A stretch of 64,000 nucleotides of DNA, taken from positions 36,903,501-36,967,500 of the forward strand of contig NC_092526.1 of the NCBI RefSeq assembly GCF_037038585.1, given 5' to 3'. The stretch comes from Patagioenas fasciata (Eukaryota > Chordata > Aves > Columbiformes > Columbidae). The translations under genes and the position numbers were made by a program. How positions within the stretch are numbered: position 1 is the first letter of the stretch; each line of letters starts with the position of its first letter. The notes beneath the pieces are model-generated. The model was given only the letters and a program-made list of their open reading frames with translations, ran no database searches and was not told where the DNA came from. Of the stretch, positions 11,316-21,700 are shown in pieces.

Positions 11316-12656
11316 GTACGATTTGAGGAAAAGGCAAAAATCTCGTCGTGTAACAGGAGCGTATGTGTGTTTGGTTTTTTTTCCAATGTAAGCTGTTATA
11401 TCTTAGTGTGTGATTCCATTTCTAATGCATGTGACAAACAGCGTTTTTATTTTCTGAAGGGACTTGATGTTTGGTTTCTGGAGAGTCTCTGAAGGAGTGA
11501 TCATAAATAGTACTGCTGTGTCACAGAAAGTATTAGTGGGTGTTTGTCATCTAAAACCCTGTACAGAAGGTGACTTAAAAGCATGGAAAGCTTTCTGAGA
11601 ACAGATACTGAGTGTCTGTGTCCTAAGGAGTCTTCCCTAGACAGAAAAGTAGGAGCATTGGATGTTGTTGGAGTAGTTCTCATTGGTAGTCTGTAAACCT
11701 CTGCTGGGTAGAAGAAACGTTGCAAAAGGCATGTATGTGATAACCTCTTTATGGAAAAAGTTGTCTTTGGATGCTTCGTAGTTTTGAGTGATATATGTAT
11801 ACAGGATTGTATGTATCAAAAAGAGGAAAAAAGAAAACTGAGACATGAATATAGTTGTTGTATGTAGTTTTTTAATATTGTTTTAATTTCACTTAGCTGT
11901 GGTTACATGATGCAGATATTTTAAGGCACATGTAATCAGATCTTTTAATGTGGATAATTGGAATTCATTATTTTACTACAGCCATCCTTAGCTCTCTGCA
12001 GTGCAGCTCAGTTGGTCATTTGGCATGTAGTGGGCTTCTGTTAATGAGAGTTTGCCTGTTTAAACAAGAGCATGCTGTTCTAAGCAAATTAAATTTCTCG
12101 CGCTTCCTGATCTTTTTTTCTAACAGAGATGGATAAGGCTCATAGGAGGATGAAACCTGTTTGTAGTTTAGTGATTTCATAAGAGTTGATTTCTGGTTCC
12201 TCCGTACGAAGGAACTAGAGAGCAAAAACTTACATGCTACTGGTTCTGCCAATTGTTCATTTTTCTGAGGTACTTTCATTTCTGCAGCAGAACAGTGTCA
12301 ATACAGTATAAACCACCACTAAAATACTGTTAAAATTTTAGCTCTATCCTTTGGTTAAATGTTGATAGTTCAGTGGCTCCAGAAAACATTAGAGACTTGC
12401 TTCTGCTCTTTGTGGAATAGTCTTGTCCCTAGATGCTATTTAAAATGTAATTAGGTATGGCAATCAAATGGCAGTAGGAGACCCAGAACCAGAGATGTGT
12501 GTGTTGGCAGATCAGTGGGAGAGGGTGAAGTTCGGTCCTCGTGTCCTCATTCCAGACTGACATTCTTTGTGCTAGCCCTGAATGCACCCCTTGGGAAACA
12601 GTGGTGATTTGTCTTTGCATTTTGACATAGCTGTTCTTTCTGCTTACCCACTCAAG

Positions 12657-12749
12657 AAGTTGTACAAGCCCACAAGGGACATGGACATCATGAAGAAGGT
12701 GTATAAAATCTTACAGGAGGGCCTGCAGGAACGGAATGGAGGAGATTAA
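12657..12749 (+). CDS. Candidate exon, unidentified protein
   Basis: After a pyrimidine-rich tract and CTCAAG at 12656, an open frame reads KLYKPTRDMDIMKKVYKI and then LQEGLQERNGGD, with a stop at 12747-12749. The composition is charged, amphipathic and protein-like, unlike the flanking DNA. A usable donor, AAG|gtgtat, lies inside at 12698/12699, so the true exon could end there in phase 0. I do not recognise the protein. It could be a terminal exon, an internal exon or chance. Its phase does not connect with the segment at 14386 in the frame preferred there. Confidence 0.3.
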   Translation, partial: KLYKPTRDMDIMKKVYKILQEGLQERNGGD

Positions 12750-13328
12750 AGGTTGATGACATGACTTCTATAAATCCCACGTTATTTGGTGGGAGGAAGA
12801 GGATTTTTCAATAGAGAAGAAAAGTAAATCATCTTTTTCAGAAGTATTAGAATTACACTATCTCCCTGATCCACTTGATGAGGTGCCTAGTGTTTGGACA
12901 GATCTCAATGTTTTCATGAGTATGTACCAAAATGTTAATGAATTCTAATCCATGCATTGCTACCTTTGCATGTCATACTGCGACTGTAGGCCAGTGGTGC
13001 CTCCTGATCTTTATGTTCTCTATGTGGATTTTTTTTAAAGTTAATGAAACCTTGTTTTATAAAGAAACAGTAAGGAGCTTTTGTCTGTGGTCCTTTCAGA
13101 TATATATTTTTACATAGTAAGCTTTAACTTAAAGTAGATAATGTTGTATTTCTGCAGAAATTCCTTATGAGGAAGTATTAGTGTATACTTCTAACCCTGT
13201 GATAACCTAGAACAACCAAAGCCCTGTCCTTCAAAACCACCATGTTCAGAGCCTGAAAGACTTGGCACTTTTCTTTCCCTATAGGTGGTCTTCCATCTAC
13301 GCTGCGAATCACTGTGTTCAGGTTCTTA

Positions 13329-13362
13329 CACACACACACAAAAAACAAACAAACAAACAAAA
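13329..13362. repeat. CA / AAAC simple repeat
   Basis: A (CA)n run passes directly into (CAAA)n. Confidence 0.9.
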
Positions 13363-14385
13363 GAACAGCAACTATAGAACCAAATTCATGCAGGGGAGGG
13401 GCGGGGTGGAAAGCAGGGATGACACCAAAATCCTTAATGACCAATCACATGAGAGTGCTTCCTTTTCTTCTGCATAATCCACTTGATAGCGTGTCTGTAA
13501 CACTATCTGCAAAACATGGATTGTTTATAAACATCTGTGTCACATCAAGTGTGGATGTGACAAATTTTCTTAGTGTTTGGAATTTGCATTGCTTTAGTGA
13601 AACCAATGGTGTCATAAGTGATCAAGTCTCAAGAACTGGCAAAGCCTTCAGCTGTGATTTGGTCTCAAGCTGAGCTGTAACTCAGCTGGGGACAAATTCT
13701 GAGGCTCTGCCCATGTGCTCTGCAGTAATCGTTGAACAGAAGAAGAATGTTCCTTTTCTTCCAACTCCTGAAGAGAGCTGTAGTTGTGTTTGTACCTGAT
13801 ACACAGCTGCTCGTATTTATCTCCTCAAGGATGGCTCGTGGAATTCTGCTTTCCAGCCTAGGGGAAGACAGAGGTCTCCCTCTATGAAAACTTGATGGAC
13901 AGTGTATATAGTCCAAGTGAGTTGGGAACAACTAGAACAGTCACCCCCAAACATGCTGTAATCTAGCTGTGTTAGGAATGGGAGCTCATAGAAGGAATAA
14001 GCAGCTGAAGAACATAATGGTAGAAGTAGGCAATGGTGCTCTTCAATTTTTTCTTAAACATCTTGAGAGAAACACTGGTCAGCAGTATGGGAGGAAAACA
14101 AATCGCAATTTCTGTCCCCTGCTTTACAGTTTAACTATAGTTTTGTGAATTAGCCACGAGTTTGGCCTAAAAAATTTCTTCAGGCTTGGGTCTAATTGTT
14201 CTTCTAGACATAAATTTAACTTTTTCTCACATTCTCTTAAAGCTAATGTTAAATGAAAGAAATAATTGGAAATTAAATTATGTTTCTTACAGATGACACT
14301 CTTCAGTTTTCTGAAGCATGCAGGTTTTTCCTCCTTGGCTTCTACTTTTAGCCACTTTAGCACTATGTGTTGGATGTTTTCTCAG

Positions 14386-14475
14386 GATCTGCAAGTACTC
14401 CAGATGACGAGCAAGAGACCAGAGCAGAGACCACAGGAGGAGATGAAGTTTGTAAAAAGCTGCTTGCAGGAGAGA
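14386..14475 (+). CDS. Candidate internal exon of an unrecognised gene
   Basis: A 90-nt segment has the acceptor GTTTTCTCAG at 14385 and the donor GAGA|gtaggt at 14475/14476. In the frame entering at phase 1 it encodes SASTPDDEQETRAETTGG followed by DEVCKKLLAGE, a very acidic, hydrophilic stretch. It leaves in phase 1 and joins in phase to both later candidates, at 14658 and at 16587. A phase-0 reading (DLQVLQMTSKRPEQRP) is also open, so the frame rests on continuity with 16587. No family is recognised. Confidence 0.4.
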
Positions 14476-14657
14476 GTAGGTTCTCAAAGTTGCAGCTCAA
14501 GATTGTAGTTTCTTCTGGCTGAAATGATTCGCTTTAAATGGTAAATGTTGTTTTAGTATACAAATTTTTTATTGTTGAGTTTGGTGCTATTTATGCTCTG
14601 AGATCACATCTAGTAAAAGCTAGAATGGTAACAATGTGTATTTGCTTTTATCTTCAG

Positions 14658-14692
14658 TGCACTCATCATCTTCTGGATGCAAACTGATGTAA
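14658..14692 (+). CDS. Candidate alternative terminal exon ending in a CaaX-like box
   Basis: The acceptor TTATCTTCAG at 14657 is followed by an open stretch that, joined in phase 1 to the exon ending at 14475, reads MHSSSSGCKLM and a stop at 14690-14692. The last four residues, C-K-L-M, have the spacing of a prenylation CaaX box, although lysine in the first a position is not ideal. At 11 residues this could be chance. Confidence 0.2.
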
Positions 14693-15199
14693 CAACTCCA
14701 TGTTCTGGGCTGTTGACAAAACTGTTATCACATCTGAAGTCTTTGGTACGTGGAAGGAGATTGAGAAAATGAGAACCTTCTTAACCTTCTTGCTTCTACT
14801 GAGAACAGATGATCTGTGGAAAGGGTGCTTTACCAGTTTTAAATAGATATCTTCACAATAGTTTGGTGGGTGTACAGGTTTCCTATGTCAGGTTCTACTG
14901 CATATCTAACTGTGAACGTAATACAAGCCATAAAATTACCTCTCCGTGTCTCCTACCACTGCACTCTTACTCAGCACTTTTGGGGAGTGGAGGAATTAAC
15001 TTACCATGCTTATCGACTACTTTTCTGCCTTTCTCCCAGTGCCTTTTTCTCCCATCCAGAGCAGCACAGAAACAAAAAGTTATCTTTTTAAAAATCTGCT
15101 CTATCATCTTCAGTTTCCTGTGCTTGGCGATGATTTTCCTCTCTGCTTTATCACGCTGGAGGTTGATTCCTTGCATGACTGAAATGTAAGATGCCGTGA

Positions 15200-15735
15200 T
15201 GTTTTGCTTGAGGAGGGGGAGTTCCTGGGGTGAGCTGCCCCTTTCCCTCCAGAAGTTCTTGAAGGAAGCACCTGCCACAGGTTCTGCTGTGAGAGAAACA
15301 GTCCTCTGAACACTATGGTCAGAGAAGAAGAGGGAGGAATTGCTTCAGGTGCTGGAGCAGATGTTTCCCTGCAGCTGATGGAGGACTCCATGCCAGAGCA
15401 GCTGGAGATTTTCTGAAGGAACTGTAGCCCATGGAAAGAAGCCAACGCAGGAGCAAGTTTGTCCTGAAGGACTGCAGCCATGGTGGAGCAGGGGAAAAGC
15501 GTGAGGAGGATGGAACGATAAAAGGAGCTGTTCCAGAGTGACTGCACACCCCGTTCCCCTGTCCCCTGCTCTACTGTGGGCTGTGGGGCAGTAGAGGAGT
15601 TAAGGATGAAGGTGTGAAGTTGTGAGCCTGGGGAAAGAGGGGGGAAAGTTGCTGTTTTAATTTGTATTTGTTTCTAACTATCTTAATCTATTTTAATTAG
15701 CAATAAATTAATTTTCCTTACATCAAATCAAGTAC
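15200..15735 (+). mobile_element. Old ERVL-type LTR fragment
   Basis: This segment resembles a common avian endogenous retrovirus LTR that I know from memory as ERVL-type. It has repeated purine-rich units with GAGCAG and CTGCAGCCCATGG-like motifs, then CCCCGTTCCCCTGTCCCCCTGC-like sequence around 15549-15570. GGGGAAAGTTGCTGTTTTAA follows, and the segment ends in TTTTAATTAGCAATAAATTA at about 15691-15710, which contains the AATAAA polyadenylation signal. It is truncated and diverged, has no TG...CA ends, and encodes no protein. The related fragment at 54636-54800 shares the GTTTTAATTTGTRTTTGTTTCT block. The boundaries are approximate. Confidence 0.7.
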
Positions 15736-16586
15736 TTGAAATTTCTATCTAAACTCAATTCACAGTGGAAAATACTTATTGATTTCTCTTTGATTACTGC
15801 AAACCATTATTGCCTTTAATTTTTTAAGCAGAATACAAAATGGATCAAAGTTTAAGAAGTCATTCTGTGTGTAGAAAGGAGCGCACCTAGTTTGAATCAG
15901 GGGTTGCATTTCTGGATGTATTCTGGTTAGGCCTTTCAAGTTCTGCTTATTCACCTTTTCACTAGATAAATCTCAGCTGCAGAGTCAACTCAGGAACAGG
16001 TCTAATCTATTACATTTCTGATGGAGAATTCCAGCTGTATTTTTACGGTTTTGAGCACGGAAAAATTGTTCTGAGGAAAGGATGCAAAGTAGATTCTACT
16101 TTATCTACTTTGGTAGTGTTGTTCTTGCAGGTGTTAAGGACAGTAGCAGCATCTTTGGCATTAGAGCTGGCTGTGCTGCAGAAGGGGCAAAGTTTGGGGT
16201 GAGTGGCACCTTTGGCGAAAGTGCTGTTGATCTTGGGAAAAGAAATAAGCAGAGTTCAGGAATGAGATTTGTATTACTATGCTTTTCAGAGATTGTTTTC
16301 CTGAATGATAAGGGAACTTCCTTAGAAGGGAAGTTTTGTATGTGGGTTCATAGATCACCTACTAGAAATACCTGGCACTGGCCACCAAGGGTATCCAGAC
16401 ACAATACTGAGTGACACGACACACGTCATGGTTTCTAAGAGGGTCCTGTTTGGAATACAAAATTGATGAATAACTTCCTACCATTAGTAAAATTAATCTT
16501 TAATTTCTTCCCTCTCTCCACATCTCACTATGAAAGGAAGATTCTTTGTTAAAAGGAACACGGTGAATTGTTAGTTGTCTCTGCAG

Positions 16587-16687
16587 AGGACACAAAGCCA
16601 TTTGTGGTGGATAACAAAGACTTCTTTGATCGTAAATTAGATGAGCTTCAGAAAGGATTGCACCATCGTTATAACTTCATTGAGTAA
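16587..16687 (+). CDS. Candidate terminal exon of an unrecognised gene
   Basis: After the acceptor TTGTCTCTGCAG at 16586, an open frame encodes KDTKPFVVDNKDFFDRK and then LDELQKGLHHRYNFIE, ending at a TAA at 16685-16687. The first codon is completed by the A left by the exon ending at 14475, so the two candidates splice in phase across a 2.1-kb intron. The aromatic and charged composition (FVVDNKDFFDRKLDELQ) looks like a genuine conserved C-terminus rather than random intergenic DNA. I do not recognise the protein. It is not CARF, PLEKHM3 or NBEAL1 as I remember them. A decayed gene is possible, because no convincing 5' exons or start were found. Confidence 0.45.
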
Positions 16688-18082
16688 TTTCTTCTAATGA
16701 TATCACTCACTTTTGATTATTGTCTTACTGTTTACTTATTGTATAATGTATTCCATAAGCTTTCCTGGCTATGTCAAGGCCATGGAGGAAATGCATTTAA
16801 CACTTCTCTTTTTTCTTGAAGTTCTATGAAAGGGAACAGAATATTTCCTGTTTCACCCCAGTTGGGGACAGCCGTGCTTGCTTAGCCACCAGCTGCTCTG
16901 GAAGAATACATGGTTATCCATTCTCCCTAACTACTAAAAAAGTCTTTTTCTTCAAAGTACTCCAGAAATTTCTGAACTCGGGTCAGGAAAAGTGAATTTA
17001 GCATTTTCAAAGCCAGGGGGGAAAGGCAAACAGACTACCCTGGAACCAAATTTAGCATCTTCAGGAGCCATGACCTAGGGTTTATCGGTTGCCACTGTTT
17101 TTATAGTGAAATGTGTTTTTATTCAGCCAGTTCCATCTATGAAAAAAGTGTCTCCACTCCTTTTATTTCAGACTTGTGAACTTCTTTGCAAAATGATCTG
17201 AGAGATCACTAGTGAGATTATAATAATAACTGCAAAATGGAAACGTTTCACTCTGGACAGGTGATCACAAAAGAGACCATAAAGTCAGCCAACACAATTG
17301 TTATTAGTAAGGTAAGATCTTTCAGACACTAACCACAGGCTAATACTTTTGGTGGGATACTGTCATTTATTCTGATCTTGCAAACAAAAATAGCAATTAT
17401 CAGCCATTGCAAAAAAAGCTGGGAAATATAGCACTTCGTCAAATCCCAATCTGAGGTGATTTTGGTTTCAGTTGGCCTTGTCATGCCTTTACTTAGTGTT
17501 CAGCTCCTTTGCATTAGCCTGTGTAAGATCTGTTTTATCTGGTCTCTTATGCAGAATAAATTAAAATAAGTTAGTAGATAACACAAAGAGCATAAAACAC
17601 AAGTTCTTCATTACAAGATGTATGACATTTTATATATTTTCTAACAAATAGTCAAAGTATTTTAATATTATTGGTAATTATCAGAAGATATTTGAGAGAA
17701 ACTATTCACTATTTTATCTGTGTTTTGCTTTTGGAATTGATGAATTACCGTTTCTTTGAGAGCAATTACTGCAATGAAGTGACTATTTTGAAATGAGCTA
17801 TAGGTTCCTGAATGCTGCAGAATTGGCTTCACATTGAGAAACCAGAACCTTATTTAATTTTGAGTGACCAGAATTTCTGAAGAGGCACTGGAGCCCCCTC
17901 TCCTACAGTCACAAAACCATTACCTTTTGGGCATAATGTTCTTAAGTGTTCTGTGAGACAGTGATGCTCCCTGTTTTGTTATGAGATGCCTAAAATACTT
18001 TGTTATTTAGTATCTTGCTGCTGACATACCAGTGGGGTGATACAAAGAAGAGAGTCCACAATAAATGTTTTGTTTAAACTCA
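16688..18082. other. Intergenic DNA or 3' UTR of the unrecognised gene
   Basis: AT-rich, with AATAAA-type signals at about 17555-17560. Nothing else is recognised. Confidence 0.35.
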
Positions 18083-18764
18083 AAACCTGTCCTGGTTTTG
18101 TTAAAAAACAAGTTTCTCTTTTAGTGAATTTTTGCCTGTCAGCTAAAGCCTTCATATTAGCTGCACTTTCCTGAAGAACCCAACACATGTTTTGGTTAAA
18201 CCTAGCAATGGAATGCAAACTTATTGATAAGCATGGATGGACATCTCGCGAGAGGGACAACGAGAAACTGATGATCGAGAGACTGACCAACGGTGTATAA
18301 CATTCCATTCAGGTGAATACTTCATATAAAAGTGGGAGATCACAAGGATCTCGGCCCTTTTTCCCTTTTCCCTTTTTCCTTCCCTTCTGCTTATGGCCAA
18401 CATTAGGAGAGGACCTTGCTGGTCGTCCCTGCGAACTGAGGCCTAGTGAGAGACTGAATCCAGCTCTGGTTGGCTACAGAGTCTAATCCAGGACTTTGGG
18501 TGCTGGCTCTGCAGTTGCTGAGACTTACAAGATTGGTTTTGTATATTTTGTGTTATTTTCTCTATTCTTATTAGTAGCATTAGTAAAACATCTTTAACTT
18601 TTCCAACTCTCTTCTCTCTGTCCTTCTTTCCCTCCCGATCGCCTGTCCTGAGTGGGAAGGGGGGAGAGGGGGGGGCAAAAGGGGGAAGTGGGGGGGAGAG
18701 GAGGTTAACAATACATCTGCCAGGGTTTGATTGTCACCCCGCAATCCTAACCCTCGACAAAACC
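18083..18764. repeat. Target-site duplication pair AAACC flanking the LTR
   Basis: AAACC at 18083-18087 is repeated at 18760-18764, immediately outside the TG...CA ends of the LTR. A perfect 5-bp duplication is the direct mark of retroviral-type integration. Confidence 0.85.
18088..18759 (+). mobile_element. Solo LTR of an avian endogenous retrovirus, 672 bp
   Basis: The element starts TGTCCTGG and ends CTCGACA, with perfect 5-bp target duplications on both sides. A TATA box (TATAAAAG) at 18325-18332 gives a plus orientation, and an AGTAAA-type polyadenylation signal lies near 18582. Pyrimidine-rich CCCTTTTCCC around 18357-18378 and G-rich GGGGGGAGAGGGGGGGG at 18660-18705 lie inside. There is no internal gag, pol or env sequence on either side, so recombination between two LTRs probably removed the provirus. 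No protein is encoded. A family name would need a repeat-library comparison. Confidence 0.88.
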
Positions 18765-21700
18765 AAAAGCAACAGCTGGCATATTTTAATTTTTTCCATG
18801 GGTTACTATCTTGAGATATTTGAAGAGTAAATAACTGGCTTGTGGGGTTTTTTCTCGTCCATGCATTCCAGTGATCATGGCTCTCTGTGGGATGTGAATA
18901 TTGTAGCCTTATTTACTAATTTAGTCAGCAAAGGTTTGTTCGCTGTTACTTACGTGACTTACAGAAAGGTTAGTACAGTTGTCTGTCTAGATAAAACTAG
19001 TTTCCCAGCGATGGAATTATTTGAGGCTGCTGAGAAGGCAACACTGGCTTAAGATGGAGAGTGAGGATTGACATTTTGAGGAATTGGAGGGGAGCAGATT
19101 TTTGGTGTTGTCGTTGTTGAATGATGCCATTCACTGAGGGCTGGCACCTGAAGCAGAACTTCTTTTGCGCGGATCAGGAAGCGTTTATCGTCTTTGCCCA
19201 CAGAGTAAGAAGTGAACTAGTGTTATTGGCTACTTGGCCACTTTCTCAGATTCCTTCTTACTGTTTTAGGATGAGTGGTTAACCTTTGGCTACATGAGAA
19301 GTGACATTCCCAGCCAGATATTTTAGCTGTCTTCTCAGTCATAACGAGCTGTCTTGGATATTTCTAGAAGAGAAGCAGTGGAAAATACTGAAGAAAGACC
19401 TAACAAATTCTATATCATGAAGAAAACGTGCACTGAAAGTAACTCCTTTTAAAAAACCTATAGAACATTTCCTTAAATGCTGGAGCGTGAACCAAACTGG
19501 CATTTCAGACTTGAGCACACTAGATCACAAACCTCCAAAACCCTCTCAGCAGCACACACACAACTTTGTCCTGGTTCACCTCAAGCAAGAAGAGGAGTCT
19601 CTGGTTGAGTCATGTACTGAGTTAAAGTTAATTTATAGTGTCATATTACCACACCTTGGTTTAAATGGGTTGCTTGAGAAAGCAGTTTAAAAGCACTGAT
19701 GCAGCCAAAAATTGAAAATTTTTAAAAGCAGAGGCTGGAAAAATAAATCTGTGTTCAAATTTGTAGTTAGCCCTTTTTTGCATTAGAAGAGAGGCAGAGA
19801 GGAAATAATATTTGCTTGACTGTTGCTACTTTCTTATGCCTGTCATCCCTCCAGGACTGCTGCTATGAACTTGGGCACATGTGCTGTTTTTTCCAGTGGT
19901 AATTTACTTTTCATTATGAGAAGGAAATGTGTTTATGTCCTCAAACACTTTCATCTGTGTTTTCTTCCGTGGAATACACCTTTCAGATGAAAAATTAAGA
20001 GCCTTTGTAAGATTCCAAGATGCTTTCATGTTTGTGTGTCCATTAAATACAACTAGGAGTAAAACTGAATAAAATTCTTGTCCCTCTTTCAGTTCAGGTG
20101 ATAACTTGTGTGATGTAATTGCTATGATATTTAAAGTATGTTGAATGATTACAGTTATAATAAATGCTGTAATCTATGTAAAACTTACACTTCCAAGTAT
20201 TTGAGAGGTTGATACTATTGAAACATATTAATCAGAACCATAGCGCTGTGTTCTGAATGTTGCCACATTAAGCTGATTAGAGGTTTTGGTGAAACATGAA
20301 ATAGAAGTTTCTGACAAGGTCTTTATTAGTCTCAAGTGTTACTTTTGGAGCATTGAACTTCAAGGTAAGTAATCAAACCATAAAGACATGCTCTTCCTTT
20401 GTGCTGGATCTCTTGAGAAATTTCAAGACCTACTTGCAACAGGTTTATGCCAGAGGAATGTCTGTCTGGTACCTTAGTGACATTCTAGAAGTGCAAGAAT
20501 CCTGTAAAAGTGATCCTGTGAAAAGGAAGCAAGCTCCAAAGAGTTGATCAGTGGAGATTTTCCTGGACTATGTGTATGTGTGAGCTACTTGTGGAGACAT
20601 CTGATGTATGAGTGACCTGGACTTGGACTGGGCCACTTGACCTATGGAGGCCCCTCCAGTGTAAGTGACTGTTCAGTCAATCTGTGTTGTTGATTATAGA
20701 AAATAATGTGTATACAGTGCACTAGCAAGATGGGCAGAGCAACTGTAGCTTCTGATTATTTCATATCTTTATCATCCCATTAATGCAAAACTCATTTATT
20801 ACAGAGTATAAATTGCAGGGAGTGTGCTGTATGGTGCAAGATATCTTGATGTAGGCTTTAGGGTTTTCCATTTTATTTGATCCAGTTTTGTGCCTGTGCA
20901 ATTAACACACTTTTGAGATTCTGCTGTCAGAGGAGAAAAAGCTTATCCCAAGAGAGGTCTGTTGAAATATACCCAGAGAGATGCCAAAGTCTCTTACCTT
21001 GAAAGAAAAATGAGGTGATGAACTGTAAATGTCTGGAATAATGTATAAATTGACGTGAAATTCTGCAAGAAATTGGAGACCTAATTATTCACAAATGGTG
21101 GGCATTTGTAATGTAGGTGCTTAAAGCAGCAAAAGCACGGAACTGATCTGTTTTCATATGTTGTGAATTTAGCTTCTGCTGTGACAGGTAAATTTAATCA
21201 TTTTCATTCTACAATACTTGTCATTTAACAGAAAAAAAGAAGCATCAATAGATGCTTAGCATGTCTAGATCTGGGCTGGGTTATTACCTCAAATCTAAGC
21301 CAAACTGGTGATGTTCTAGTGTTTTGTTTACCCCTGTGATGACAGAATCTGGTAGTTTTAGGTTGGTACCCAGAAGTAATAAAGCCTGAGAACATAAACT
21401 AGCATTAGCTGCTACATCCTTCTGGAAAGGATCACTTCTAAAGACAACATCCCGAATTGCTTTAAAGCATGCTAATAGGAAATGTGAGCATGTTTTTCTC
21501 GCTGCATTTGTTCTTGAGATGATGAAAGGCACACATAACAATGTGTATACTGCAAAGAAAATAAATTCACAGTTCTGTTCCTTTTTAAAAGGGACTTCCA
21601 ATAAAAAAATGAAACTATTATTTCAAGTGGTGAAAAGATAAGTCATTTTTTCCAAATATGTTGTTAATTTGCAAAGGACGTGTCCACAAAGAAGTATGGA

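Noticed and set aside
21284-21601. 105-codon minus-strand ORF that reads somewhat protein-like (LLACFKAIRDVVF)
   Set aside because: I considered a transposase or an isolated exon, but found no motif, no terminal repeats and no neighbouring frame to support it.
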